Assembly: GCA_035610365.1 (NCBI GenBank)
Contig: CM069435.1
Coordinates: 3,250,001 to 3,314,000 of the forward strand
Length of the DNA stretch: 64,000 nt
Origin: Aquatica leii
Lineage: Eukaryota; Arthropoda; Insecta; Coleoptera; Lampyridae
Direction of reading: 5' to 3'
The translations under genes were made by a program, and so were the position numbers. Positions 1 to 9,920 of the stretch are shown here, one piece after another (the first letter of the stretch is position 1; every line of letters starts with the position of its first letter). The notes below the pieces were generated by a model that made no database searches, was not told where the DNA came from, and saw only the letters and a program-made list of their open reading frames with translations.

Positions 1-492
1 TCAGGCGTATGGACACATGCAAACCTTCTGCTATAAAAAAGCAATAGGCGTAAAAGTCGCAAAGGAAATAAAAAAAAACCGAACAGAGTTTTTGAAACTT
101 AGCTAGAACTATTTCATTGCATTTATGTGCAAATTGTAAAAAGTGGAAATTAACAAGACAAAAAGAAAGACGCCAACCTAAACACAAGAAATAAAATATC
201 TCAAGCAGTTCTTGGAAAACTGAAAAAACAAGAAGATTTTATATCTATTTTAACCAGAGTGGCAAGGCTGAAAACTAGTAATAGGGCATGGTAATGCTAA
301 TGACCTTCTCCGTCACGTTTATAAACTAGAACTATTTCTTTGGAATCAAAAAATGAGCATGTTTTGAATTTCTGAAACTCATGCCATCATGGAAAGGTAC
401 CTTAATATAAAAGGATACAAAATATACCGCACTCCTGACTAGGAAAATACAACAAAAGGTAAATTACCAGTAACAATAAAATATAATGTTAA
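1..492 (+). mobile_element. Jockey-clade LINE, 5' fragment (ORF1 end and endonuclease start)
   Basis: Translation of the plus strand gives the C-terminal zinc-knuckle part of a Jockey-type ORF1 (QAYGHMQTFCYKKA near position 5-45, with later Cys residues lost). The start of the AP-endonuclease follows: NANDLLRHVYKLELFLWNQ at about 291-347, then an SETH-like motif and YLNIKGYKIYRTPD at about 400-440. Several stops interrupt both parts, so this is a relic. The reading resumes at 6946 on the other side of a Gypsy insertion. ORF1 proteins of this clade bind RNA and the endonuclease nicks target DNA; neither is functional here. Clade assignment rests on motif style only. Confidence 0.7.
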
Positions 493-496
493 ACAT

Positions 497-600
497 TGTA
501 GCCCGCAACTCAGGTGTTTTAATTCGGAGGCTAGGCGTGAATTCATTTGCCCTTAATAAGTAACGAGAGACAAAAAAAAACAATGCAATAGAATTATTAT
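497..600 (-). repeat. Gypsy LTR, 3'-terminal piece
   Basis: This stretch matches the 3' ends of the LTRs at 972 and 5822: a GGAGGCTAGGCGTGAATTC core, then the AATAAGTAACGAGAGAC block. It ends with the canonical CA on the minus strand (TGTAG at 497-501 on plus). Only about 104 bases remain. The rest of this LTR was lost in a deletion that joins it to gag-leader sequence near 600. It abuts the ACAT target duplication, so it is the true outer end of the insertion. Confidence 0.85.
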
Positions 601-971
601 TTTTCTCTAAACGCATAAGTTGACGAACGGTGTTACGCATCACATCAACCGTACCAATACGCATACCTCTACAAACAAGTTCATAAGAAACCAGTTTAAG
701 CGTAAAACTTATAAACGCAAAAATAGTAATAATTGGGAAAAACCAGAAAGTAAATATACACTGTGATTGACTTTAACAAAGGGATAAAAAATTTCCGCCG
801 ATTATAATACGAATGCTAAATTTACTAAAATTACTGTAAATGCAAAAATTATATCAAACCTTACTTATTATTGCACTTGTTAAATTTAATTTAATACAGA
901 ACTATTTTATAACTATAAAGGCTAAAGCTAAATTCAACTCAATAATTCCCCACGTTGGGCGCCAAATTTTA
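601..971 (-). other. Second Gypsy internal remnant: PBS, leader and gag start
   Basis: Beyond the middle LTR the minus strand continues into a primer-binding site (948-964), an untranslated leader, and a short open frame starting with ATG at 664 (MRIGTVDVMRNTV), which is probably the N-terminus of gag. After about 20 codons the frame runs into the LTR tail at about 600. The first 20-30 bases after the PBS match those after the PBS at 5799-5814, then the two diverge because the other copy has lost its leader and gag start. Confidence 0.65.
948..964 (-). promoter_or_regulatory. Primer-binding site (inner copy)
   Basis: On the minus strand the sequence directly after the LTR end is TGGCGCCCAACGTGGGG. 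This form is known to pair with the 3' end of a tRNA-Lys in retroelements. It lies a few bases from the LTR end at 972, the normal position for minus-strand DNA priming. Confidence 0.8.
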
Positions 972-2053
972 TGTAGCCCGCAACTCAGGTGTCTTAATTC
1001 AGAGGCTAGGCGTGAATTCGTTTGTTCTTAATAAGTAACGAGAGACAAAAAAAAACAATGCTATAGAATTAACGTAATGTATAATTTGAATGATGTATGT
1101 ATAATAAAAAAACCATAAATATAAGTTGAGCGCCGCCAGTTTTCTTGTTTTATAAATTAACAAGTAATCAAATCGCTAGGAAACTGGAACTCGCTTAGCC
1201 ATAAAAAACAGAAAATTATTTATAAAATACGTGGATATCTTAAGAACTAAACAAACTAATTTACAATCGTATTAAATCTCACTATCCTTGTTTTTACTAA
1301 CTATTAATAAACTAATAAAGGAAAAAAACTACAAAACTTTAATACTAATACCTAAAGCTTAGCTTTTGTGTAGTTGCAGCATATGAAGGACAATAAAAGT
1401 GGAAGTGACGATAACCGTGGCAGCGCCGTAATCAAAAACCCAATATGCCCAAAGGAAAAAAAAGCCTTTAATCTTAGTAGGCTTGTAGTAAAAATTTGAC
1501 AAAATTTATAAGTATGGATGTGCTTAATTACTGAATTATACCAAGCACCTAGTGTCATTTGGATACAAAATGGACGATAATTTGTCGGTAAGTTGCCTAT
1601 AATGTAAAAAAAAGGATATGGAAATTGTAGAATAGCTTTTAAAGAGTGCTTAATATCTGCCGAAGCGTCTTGGTGTCCCAAATGAAGCTAAAAGGACCCT
1701 ATCGATAATTCGAATTAAGCGACCATAAATAAGCAGAATCCGAAAGAATTGAGCACTTAGATCTTTGATAACCATACGATCTACTACTATGTACACAAAT
1801 ACAAAGCAGTCGCGTTTGAAAAAGCACAACTTCCTTTTTGGAAAAATTTTCAAGAAGACTGTCTTTATCACAAGTTCTGCGATATCACAGGTGTCAGATA
1901 AAGTTTTAGTGACGTTTAAACTGGAAATAATACCAATTCAATTTTTAAAAATGCAACAACTTAGGCAAATACACTTACACCAAATTACATGTTAACTTAA
2001 AGTAAATTAAATAAACCCTAATTTGATTATATAGATTTAAAAAAACCGTTATA
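972..2053 (-). repeat. Gypsy LTR (middle, 3' LTR of the main internal region)
   Basis: This 1,082-bp repeat aligns along its whole length with 5822-6941. Shared blocks include the GGAGGCTAGGCGTGAATTC-like segment near 1000, the ATTTGAATGATGTATG segment near 1085, and CATACGATCTACTACTATG near 1775. On the minus strand it starts TATAACGG (TGTAACGG in the other LTR) and ends CTACA. The LTRs differ by many substitutions and several small indels, so the insertion is old. It is flanked by a PPT on one side and, unusually, by a PBS on the other. Confidence 0.9.
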
Positions 2054-2066
2054 ATTCCCCCCCTAA
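2054..2066 (-). promoter_or_regulatory. Polypurine tract
   Basis: The minus strand reads TTAGGGGGGGAAT immediately before the start of the LTR at 2053. This purine run with seven G is the expected plus-strand DNA priming site of an LTR retrotransposon. Confidence 0.8.
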
Positions 2067-2157
2067 CTTCAAGACGCAAATTCCATTTGCGGCTAAAACT
2101 AAAGATCAAAACTGAAAAAACTAATTTTGTACATAAAGACAAAAAAACAAATTAATC

Positions 2158-3110
2158 AACATACGGCTTAAGATCTTTTGCATGGAAGACACCTACATCT
2201 TTTCCTTGCAGATCTTGTAACGTATAAGTCCAACGAGATCATTTCTTTTTAATAATGAACGGACCAAGAAATTTCGGACCCAATTTAGAACTATAATAGT
2301 TGGCAGAATTGGACAATCTAAAGTTCTTACGCCAAACTTTATCACCTTGATTAAATTCATCATTTCTTTTGTGCAAATCGTAATATTTTTTATTTTTTTC
2401 ATATGTTTTAGCTAACCTTTCTTTTACTTTGAATACACCTCAGGTAAAATTCGTATTTTACTAATATGATCTTCCCTATCGATCGTAAGGTCAACATCAT
2501 CTGATATAGAGTGTTCTGTACCGCAAAGCACTTGATTACGACCAAACTTTATAAAATAAGGACTGTAGCCTATGAATTCGTGTCGAGCGGTTCGTAACGC
2601 ACACCCAAAATGAGGAAGAGGAAGAGACGTTGATTATCGGCGATGTACGACCTTAACATAGTTTTAAGAACTCGATGTACCCTACTTACAAATTGTTTGC
2701 CATTATTAAGTAAAATAATTTTGAGAACACCGAACATGAGAAATACGTCGTGCTCAATCTTAGAACATACTGTCGATGCAATAGCAGTACGCATCGGAAA
2801 AAGCAAACTAAACTTACTAAAAAAATCGGTAACTACAAGTATATTCATGTGACAGTTGAAGATTTTGGAAGAAGTCCAACTAAATCTATGCTTATTATTT
2901 GCCAAGGTTTAGATACGCTTGGTTGTTTACCCATAAGACCGGCAGGTTTTTTTTTGTTCTACTTTACATTTTTGACAGATTTTACAAGATCTCACATAAC
3001 GAGTAACATCTTGTCTCATTTTCGGCCAAAAATACTTTTCCTTTACTTTATTATATGTTTTATATACACCGAGATGATCAGCGGTAGGCAAATCATGAAA
3101 CGGTAACATT
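2158..3110 (-). pseudogene. Gypsy integrase (degenerate)
   Basis: On the minus strand, three broken frames make up an integrase. 2927-3109 holds the HHCC zinc domain (HDLPTADHLGVYKT... then CKICQKCK). 2570-2905 holds the catalytic core start (NILVVTDFFSKFSLLFP, with a later LNNGKQF where family members have a DNGxxF). About 2158-2402 holds the C-terminal GPY/F-like part (KLGPKFLGPFIIKKK, then FHAKDLKPYVD before the stop near 2158). The integrase would join element DNA to the chromosome. Frameshifts and an apparently altered core aspartate make it non-functional. Confidence 0.8.
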
Positions 3111-3440
3111 ATACTATGACGTTTTCCTTTAGGTAAGACTTCTTTCCACGAATCGTAACCCTCCAGAATGGGTTCAGACTTAATTTGTTTGAAAAGTTTG
3201 GTTTTATCTACTCTCTATTGCGGATATTTAGCAGGATGACTTGTTACCTTTTCTAGCATTTTCAAGTACCAACAATCGCTAACAGGAGTAATATTAACCT
3301 CAACACATTCATTGACGACAGGTACCGAGCTAGATAATACATCGAGAACGATATGTACTTAATGTAATTACAAAATCATATTGCTGGAGTCTGATTGCCC
3401 ATCATGCTAACATGCCAGTAGGATCTTTAAGATTTTGCAA

Positions 3441-4620
3441 TCAAACTAAAGAAGCGTGGTCAGTGAAAACTTGGAAACTGACACCTTCAAGATAAGGTCT
3501 TATACGTTCAACAGCCCATAAAACCGCCAAGCAGTCTCTTTCTGTAGTAGAATAGTTTTGTTCATGCTTATTTAAAGAACGACTTAAATAACAAATAACT
3601 TTTTCTTCGCCATCAATATGCTGAATTAACACTGCACCTGAACCATGACCTGAAGCATCGGTCTGAAGAACAAAAGGAGCCTCAAAATTTGGACAAGAAA
3701 GAATGGGAGCGCTAACTTACATCTCTTTTAGTGTCATAAACGCAGTTTTCTATTCAACCGACCATTCAATTTTAGAGCCTTTCCGAGTGAGTGCAATGAT
3801 CGGAGGCATAAGATCTGAAAATTGTGGCACAAACCTTCGATACCAGGAGGCAAACCCTATTAAACTGCGCACTTCGGGAACGTTCTTAGGAGTTGGAATT
3901 TTAAGTTACACTGCCACCTTATCCGGACAAACATATAATCCATTACCGTTAACAACAAAACCCAAGTATTTTAATTCAGAAGAGCAAAATTTAAATTTAT
4001 CGCGCCCTAGAGTGATACCTGCATTACGTAAACGATTGAAAACTTTACGTAAGACAATAATAAGTTTTTCAAAAATAGAGGTGACAACAATTATATCAAC
4101 CAGATACACTAAAACGTGAGCCTCAACATCAGAACCCAAAGCACCACCTATGAAACGTTGCCATGTAGCTGGAGCATTGTGCAAACCGATAGGCATGCGA
4201 GTAAACTGATATAAGCCTCTTTTGGGTAATAGAAAAGCTGTCAATGATTTACTCTCTTCCTATAAAGGAATCTGCCAAAAAGCTGACATGACGTCAAGCG
4301 TCGATAAATATTTTGCATCTCTTAGTTTGTCTAATGTATGGTTTACGTAAGGTAGTGGATAAGCGACACGTTCCGTGACTGCATTTAAACGCCTAAAATC
4401 AACGCAAAACCTATATGAACCGTTTTTCTTTTTGACCATGAGAATAGGCGAAAGGCATGAACTAGATGAAGGCTCTATTACACCCATTTTAAGCATGGTT
4501 CTAGTTCTTCGTCAATATGCCGTTACAAATAAGGAGACACAGGATAGTACCTTTGTTTGATTGGTTCAGCCTTTGTTCTTATAACATGTTCAATTTTTGT
4601 AGTACATCTTGAAGTAGTGG
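3441..4620 (-). pseudogene. Gypsy reverse transcriptase and RNase H (degenerate)
   Basis: The RT reads in two main frames: 4260-4496 (MLKMGVIEPSSS, KKKNGSYRFCVDFRRLN, STLDVMSAFWQIPL) and 3906-4244 (LTAFLLPKRGLYQFTRMP, GLHNAPATWQRFI). The catalytic YLDD box appears as YLVD, so a metal-binding aspartate is lost. RNase H follows at 3441-3632 (VICYLSRSLNKHEQNYSTTERD, then VFTDHASL). In the family, RT copies the RNA and RNase H removes the template. Stops at about 4245 and in the connection region, plus the YLVD change, indicate a dead copy. Confidence 0.85.
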
Positions 4621-4622
4621 AG

Positions 4623-5500
4623 TCAAATTAAGGAAATATTTTCATCAAACAACTTTGGAATAGCTTGAGTTTGCTTTGGTATCAAACTGGGACTCAATAC
4701 AGACTGTTCACAGTTAGAAGAAGTAGAAAACGTAGCTAACTCTTTAGATTCGTTTGTTAAAAATATCCAGTGCCCTGTCTTTAGATTAGGAATAATTCCC
4801 ATAGTACGCCAAAAATCAACACCTAGAATTAAGCTTTGAGGAAGTTTTAAAACAACTAAAATAGTTATCAATTTAACTTTAAATTCAAGACAAACCGGTA
4901 CTACAATTTCTCCAATACACTCACATTTATCGCCATTACCAACAACACAATAATCGATAGTAGAAGACTGCAATTTAAGAGCTAACGCATAAAGAAGCTT
5001 CCAGCCAAGAGGACCAATAAAAGTTCTCATCGCACCTGAATCTAATAAATCTAGATAATTTTGGCCAAGAATAGTTAAAGACAAATACGGCCTTTCGTCC
5101 CCTTGTGCGTGTGACATTACAATGTCTAATACTGAATTAGTCGATTCGAAAGACGAATTTGGAGAATCATTAGTACGACCATTTGAACTAGAGGAGTTAC
5201 TTATTGAAGATTTGTTTCTCATTTTGCAATCCGGACATGAATATTTAATAAACCCTAGTTTGCCGCATCAAAAACATTTTTTTGTTTTTGGTTCAGGACA
5301 CTCAGATCTTAATGCCCACAATTTTTGCATTTGAAACATTTTGACCCGGAAGAAGAATTAATTGTATTCACCAAACGCGTTCGAATAAAAGCCAAGTCAG
5401 GCTCAAAATCTGTCCTTTTTCGACTCTGAGGAACAAAACTTTCGACAACAGAACGCTTGTGTTCGATCAACTTACCAAACTCTAGAAATCGTTAATTGAC
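4623..5500 (-). pseudogene. Gypsy aspartic protease with preceding zinc-knuckle region
   Basis: The minus frame 4623-5222 encodes a retropepsin-type domain: YLSLTILGQNYLDLLDSGA carries the catalytic DSGA motif, followed by a hydrophobic stretch with SLILGVDFWRTMGI (the conserved LG-D-F region). Upstream, at about 5225-5340, a Cys-rich segment ending YSCPDCKMRNKS looks like a decayed zinc knuckle. The protease would cut the polyprotein. A frameshift separates it from gag. Confidence 0.75.
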
Positions 5501-5506
5501 TTAATC

Positions 5507-5788
5507 TTATGAAACCCTAACTAATTGCATAACATAATCTGCAGCTATGTTTTTTAATAACATTTTGAGTTTAAGATCCTCATTTAACTTATGAATAAGC
5601 CTCGAAAAATGATTTCCCATTGTAGCTATATAAGAACCCATACCTTCTTTAGGGTCTTGAGTCCTACGCTTAATTTCATCGATAAGTTTTTCGTCATAAT
5701 CTTGCGGTAAATATTCTTCTCTTAATAATTTTATTAAAAAATTCCAGTCTGAGGTTTTACTTCGAATAGACCTAAAACCTAAATTCAA
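5507..5788 (-). pseudogene. Gypsy gag, C-terminal part
   Basis: The 93-residue minus frame (SDWNFLIKLLREEYLPQDYD, then RRTQDPKEGMGSYIATM) matches the retrotransposon-gag helix-rich domain typical of Ty3/Gypsy. The N-terminal half is missing, because the frame begins within about 20 bases of the PBS, so the leader and gag start were deleted. A separate gag start survives at 601-664 next to the other PBS. Confidence 0.65.
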
Positions 5789-5798
5789 CTCAATAATG

Positions 5799-5814
5799 CC
5801 CCACGTTGGGCCAA
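5799..5814 (-). promoter_or_regulatory. Primer-binding site (outer copy, decayed)
   Basis: The minus strand reads TGGCCCAACGTGGGGC next to the LTR end at 5822, a version of the tRNA-Lys-type site at 948-964 that has lost two bases. It marks the 5' end of the main internal region. Confidence 0.75.
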
Positions 5815-5821
5815 AATTTTA

Positions 5822-6941
5822 AAAAACCCGCAAATCAGGTGCTTTAATTCGGAGGCTAGGCGTGAATTCATTTGTCCTTAATAAGTAACGACAGACAAAA
5901 AAAAAACAATGTTATAGAATTAACGTAATTTATAATTTGAATGATGTATGTATAATAAGAAAACCATAAATATGAGTTGAGCGCCACCAGTTTTCTTGTT
6001 TTATAAATTAATAAGTAATCAAATCGCAAGAAAACTGAAATTCGCTTAGCCATAAAAAAACTGAGAAAATTATTTATAAAATACGTAGATATCTTAAGAA
6101 CTAATTAAACTAATTTACCATCGTATTAAATCTCATTATCATTGTTTTTACTAACTTTTAGCAAGTGCATTAATAACATAAACTAATAATGGAAAAACTA
6201 CAAAACTATAAATACTTATACCTAAAACTTAGCTTTTGTGTAGTTGCAGCATATAAAGGACAATACAAGCGAAAGCGACGATAACCGTGGCAGCGCCGTA
6301 ATCAAAAACTCAATATGTCCAAAGGAAAAAAAAGCTTTTGATCTTAGTAGGCTTGTAGTAAAAATTTGACAAAACGTATAAGTATGGATGTGCTTAATTA
6401 CTGAATTATACCAAGTACCTAGTGTCATTTGGATACAAAATGGACGATAATTTGTCGATAAGTTGCCACATGTTCTATACTGTAAAAAAAAGGATATAGA
6501 AATTGTAGAATAGCTTCTGAAGAGTGCTTAATATTCGCCAAAGCGTGATGGTGTGCCAAATGAAGCTAAAAGGATCCAATCGATAATTCGAATTAAGCGA
6601 CCATAAATACGCAGAATGGTAAAGAATTGGGCACTTAGATCTTTGATAACCATACGATCTACTACTATGTACATACACAAATTCAAAGTAGTCGCGTTCG
6701 AAAAAGCACAACTTCCTTTTTGGGAAAATTCTCAAGAAGACTGTCTTTATCACAAGTTCTGCGATTTTACAGGTGTCAGATAACATTTTAGTGACGGTTA
6801 AACTGGAAATAATACCAATTCAATTTTTGAAAATGCAACAACTTAGGCAACTACACTTACACCAAATTACATGTTAACTTAAAGTAAATTTTATTGCAAC
6901 AACCCTAATTTGATTATATAAATTTAAAAAAAACCGTTACA
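5822..6941 (-). repeat. Gypsy 5' LTR
   Basis: This 1,120-bp LTR pairs with 972-2053. On the minus strand it begins TGTAACGG at 6941, beside the ACAT duplication at 6942-6945. Its inner end is decayed (AAAAA instead of TGTAG at 5822-5826 on the plus strand). It carries small insertions relative to the other LTR, for example near 6165 and 6890. The LTR should contain promoter and polyadenylation signals, but I could not place them with confidence. Confidence 0.9.
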
Positions 6942-6945
6942 ACAT

Positions 6946-7628
6946 TATGAACAAGTAAACTACAACACTCGCGAAATACAAGCAACATCTGTAAAAATCT
7001 TCCCAAAATTTAAGGACTATACGGTCCCTGCAATATAGTGCCCACCAAAAAAGACGACTATATAAAGCTTTTCCAAGCGCTTAGAGATCGCTTTTTATTA
7101 AGAAGGGTCTTTATTGTCAAACCCACTTATTGAGAATCTAGACTTGTCACCACTAAAGGGACACAGTTATATAAAGCAATCAAGTAAGCTAGATGGGTAT
7201 GTTATTCTACTGAAAACAAAAATACTGGCCTTCATATGTTCAAATACCACACTGAAAAACGTATTATCCAATCACAGTGGTATTGAAAATAACTACGATC
7301 TGACATCAGAGCACTCCCTCATTATTCTAACGCTAAGCGAAACAATCATCTATAGATCATTTCTACCATCACTAACAAACAAGTGGACAAATAGAAATGA
7401 ATTTACAGCAGAAACAAAAAAAATGTAGCAATCTATTAAACACAATTGAGCAGCTTGGCAAGGAACTAAAACTGTTTCTAACTGATTTGCAGAAATCGGC
7501 CTGTAGCAATATCCTTGAGCCAAAAATAAAAACAATTGGCGTAAACTACCCTACAGAAATAAAAAAACTTGTCTTAGTGAAACAAAACGCACAAAAAAAT
7601 TTGATTAAACACGAAACGTTTACTGATT
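6946..7628 (+). mobile_element. Jockey-clade LINE, fragment downstream of the Gypsy insertion
   Basis: The endonuclease frame lost at 492 resumes here: YEQVNYNTREIQATSVKIF, then DYTVPAI and a CPPK motif near 7020. Open frames at 7114-7428 (LTSEHSLIILTLSETII, with the SDH-like endonuclease motif changed to SEH) and 7397-7648 (NYPTEIKKLVLVKQNAQKN) follow. The latter is the linker between endonuclease and RT. Stops and frameshifts are present. The RT itself is not seen; the copy fades out after the small hAT-like relic at 7637-7732. Confidence 0.7.
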
Positions 7629-7636
7629 TTCTAGAG

Positions 7637-7732
7637 CAGGCTATATAAATATATACCTGTGCGGACGCGGCCCCCTATTTACTCCATGAATCTAATGGCG
7701 GCCCTCGGTCACTCATAAGTTGGGAACCCCTG
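7637..7732. mobile_element. Tiny hAT-like relic
   Basis: This 96-bp insert ends AGTTGGGAACCCCTG, the reverse complement of a hAT-type terminus (CAGGGGTTCCCAACT), and begins CAGG. It is flanked by the imperfect 8-bp repeat TTCTAGAG (7629-7636) and TTCTAGAA (7733-7740); 8-bp duplications are typical of hAT. Only the first four bases of the left end match the right terminus, so it is a heavily deleted copy. Confidence 0.5.
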
Positions 7733-7980
7733 TTCTAGAAGAACAATCGATAATTACCATATCATAAAAAAATTTGCCGACATGAAGGCTTGAAAAGTAA
7801 ATTTCTGTGAATTGCCGATTTTTTGATTTATGAAAATAGATTTTATTTACTTTGTAATATTAGGTATATCTACCTGACAGTTATGACAGAAAGAATTTTA
7901 TATTATTTGTAGAAAGAGAATGTAAAAGAGAATTTGTTTTAATTAGATGTTGGAAGTTTTTTTGTTATTTTTAAGCGTAT

Positions 7981-8061
7981 CACGACAAATGGACGCGGAA
8001 ATTTGAACGCAGCGATATTTGGTCGCAACTTCATTTGGACGCAGCGACATTTGGACGCAGA
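7981..8061 (+). repeat. MULE terminal inverted repeat, left arm
   Basis: The arm starts CACGACAAATGGACGCGG and consists of about five diverged copies of a 16-17 base unit of the form ATTTGGACGCAGCGAC. Its reverse complement matches 9827-9908 with few differences. Confidence 0.85.
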
Positions 8062-8279
8062 CTATTACGTACACCGAATAGATACGTAAACTTTCCTTCG
8101 CACTTTCTCCAGGCTTAGGACTGGCAGTACTTGTACTAGCGTGTTTAAAAGTTTATTTGTGTATTTTCATGTTGCAAAGCATTTGGTCATTTTACATCTA
8201 ATTTTTTATATTTTATTAAATTTTTTTGGTTGAGGTTTTTCAAATAGGTATATTATCTACACTTGGAATTGAAACTTAT

Positions 8280-9510
8280 GTAAAATTCCTCGTAGATATT
8301 CCATAATTGGACAATTTTTATAGTCAGCAACACACTTTCCTTTGTGGGACTATGTTGCCTACTATTAATTGCTCTATTTCCAGACAATTGGAGGCAAACC
8401 TATTGTGCCATCTTCTACCGCATTGTTTGTTTGCGGCAAATTTTCCACCACCTTTGAATAAGCATTCCACATGTTTATTGGAAATAGTGGTTGCCTTCGT
8501 CGTCTTCTATCTAGACGACCTATCCAATTATCTTCGAAATAATTGGTGACTGGTTATAAAATATTCTCATTATCAGTGTAAAACTCAGTGTCTGTTAATT
8601 CCTCGTAAGAAGCAATTACGTGGTCCTCGGGTACGAAAGCTAAAACCGCTAGTTGTTTTAATTGCGAGGTAAAATCGGAATCGTTATTGTACCTTCGTTG
8701 TAATCCTGCTTCTTGGATATGTTTCCATATACATTGGGTAAAGTGGAAAAAACAACCACATAATGTAGCTTCTATAAATTGAACTCGCACGGCATTAATA
8801 GCTGCTCTTTCAAAATCGACCATAACGGTAGTCGGTTGTAATCCTGGTTTCAACCTTTTAAGATTTTCAAATAATCGTCTATAAGTGCCTTCAGTTTTGT
8901 TGGGGAGCAATGCATACACCGTTGGGACTACATTATTGTATTGTACACCATGGATATTATATACTTGCTGGAAAAGCGGTGGAGCGACTTTAAAGGTGCC
9001 ATCCATATACCAATGTCTGCTATGCTTCATATACGATAAATTTCGTTCAGTGAAAAATAGCAGAATGCGATCTTTACCTGGACCACTGTCAAATAGTACG
9101 AACGGTTCCCCTCTGCTGTTTTGTAGGTATTCATCTGGAATAACTAGCTCCATCAAACTTCTAGGAGTTGCTGGCGCACCTTCTTTTTGTTTTCTAATAC
9201 GTTGTACTGTTTGCTTCGTGGATAACACCGAAAGTAATTGCCCTGCTGCTGCACAAGAAGTACCTTCTGCTACAATGGCCAACACACCTTGAGTTGTAAT
9301 TTGCAAATCTTCAGCTGCTGTTTTTATTTGGTGTATGGCTCTCCTAGCTTCTATGTTAGCAGCATCAGCAACGTGATTGTGACTAGTACTTTTCACGACT
9401 TCTTCGTCCAATGTATGTACGCGATCGGAACACTTTGACTTGTTGAAATTAACGCATTTTCAAATTATCTTTTCACCGCTAATGCGTTTTTTTTTTATGA
9501 ATAAATCCGT
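8280..9510 (-). pseudogene. MULE transposase with FLYWCH zinc finger (degenerate)
   Basis: The longest frame is 8554-9411 on the minus strand; it is open from an internal TTG, so its apparent start is not real. Upstream, in the same frame, is the end of a FLYWCH finger (KCVNFNKSKCSDRVHT, then STSHNH), preceded by a TGA at 9460-9462 where the family has Trp. The MULE core follows: RHWYMDGTFKVAPPLFQQVY (first Asp), TVMVDFERAAINAV (second Asp) and CGCFFHFTQCIWKHIQ. After a TAA at 8554 the frame continues as NYFEDNWIGRL and FPINMWNAY. A frameshift within the NNAVE/GWH motif near 8420 then follows. The enzyme would cut and paste the element; three lesions disable it. Confidence 0.85.
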
Positions 9511-9826
9511 CATACAGAAGCAGACTGTGAGCTATACTGCAAGTCAGTTGAATTATGTACACACTATTTTAAATACTCCTTAATGATGTTTATCAAATTT
9601 TTTGTAATTATCTATAGAATGGTAATTTGTATATAACTACCTACCACATTAGATTTAAAGGGCATCAATTACAGGATATCATATTTCTATTCAATTCAAC
9701 TACCTAAGTGTAGGCGTTTTATTAATCTGGAATGACTTGTATTACTGTCCACATCCTGCTACACGAAAACCATTAATTTTGTATTAAATAAATAATACCC
9801 CAATACATTAAATCTACATCAGATGT

Positions 9827-9908
9827 GTCTGCGTTCAAATGTCGCCGCGTCCAAATGACGTTGCGACCCAATATCGCTGCGTCCAAATTTCTGCGTCTAT
9901 TTGTCGTG
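9827..9908 (-). repeat. MULE terminal inverted repeat, right arm
   Basis: Read on the minus strand the arm starts CACGACAAATAGACGCAG and repeats the same GGACGCAGCGA-type unit as the left arm. It is richer in GC than its surroundings. Confidence 0.85.
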
Positions 9909-9920
9909 GATTCATTTTTA

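Larger units (their letters stand above)
497..6941 (-). mobile_element. Ty3/Gypsy LTR retrotransposon with three LTR segments
   Basis: The whole insertion is bounded by the 4-bp direct repeat ACAT (493-496 and 6942-6945) and interrupts a Jockey LINE whose frame resumes on the far side. Read on the minus strand the order is LTR (6941-5822), PBS, gag, protease, RT, RNase H, integrase, PPT, LTR (2053-972), PBS, leader and gag start, LTR tail (about 600-497). Every coding part carries stops or frameshifts. The order protease-RT-RNase H-integrase defines Ty3/Gypsy. The RT and integrase style resembles the Osvaldo/Ulysses group, which is inference. No envelope gene is visible. Confidence 0.9.
7974..9911 (-). 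mobile_element. Mutator-like (MULE) DNA transposon
   Basis: Two inverted arms of about 82 bp (7981-8061 and 9827-9908) enclose a decayed transposase gene with FLYWCH and MULE domains on the minus strand. A possible 9-bp imperfect target duplication is TTATTTTTA at 7965-7973 and TCATTTTTA at 9912-9920, fitting the 8-10 bp usual for MULEs. The element is about 1.9 kb, a plausible size for an arthropod FLYWCH-MULE. The exact outer ends are uncertain by a few bases. Confidence 0.8.
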
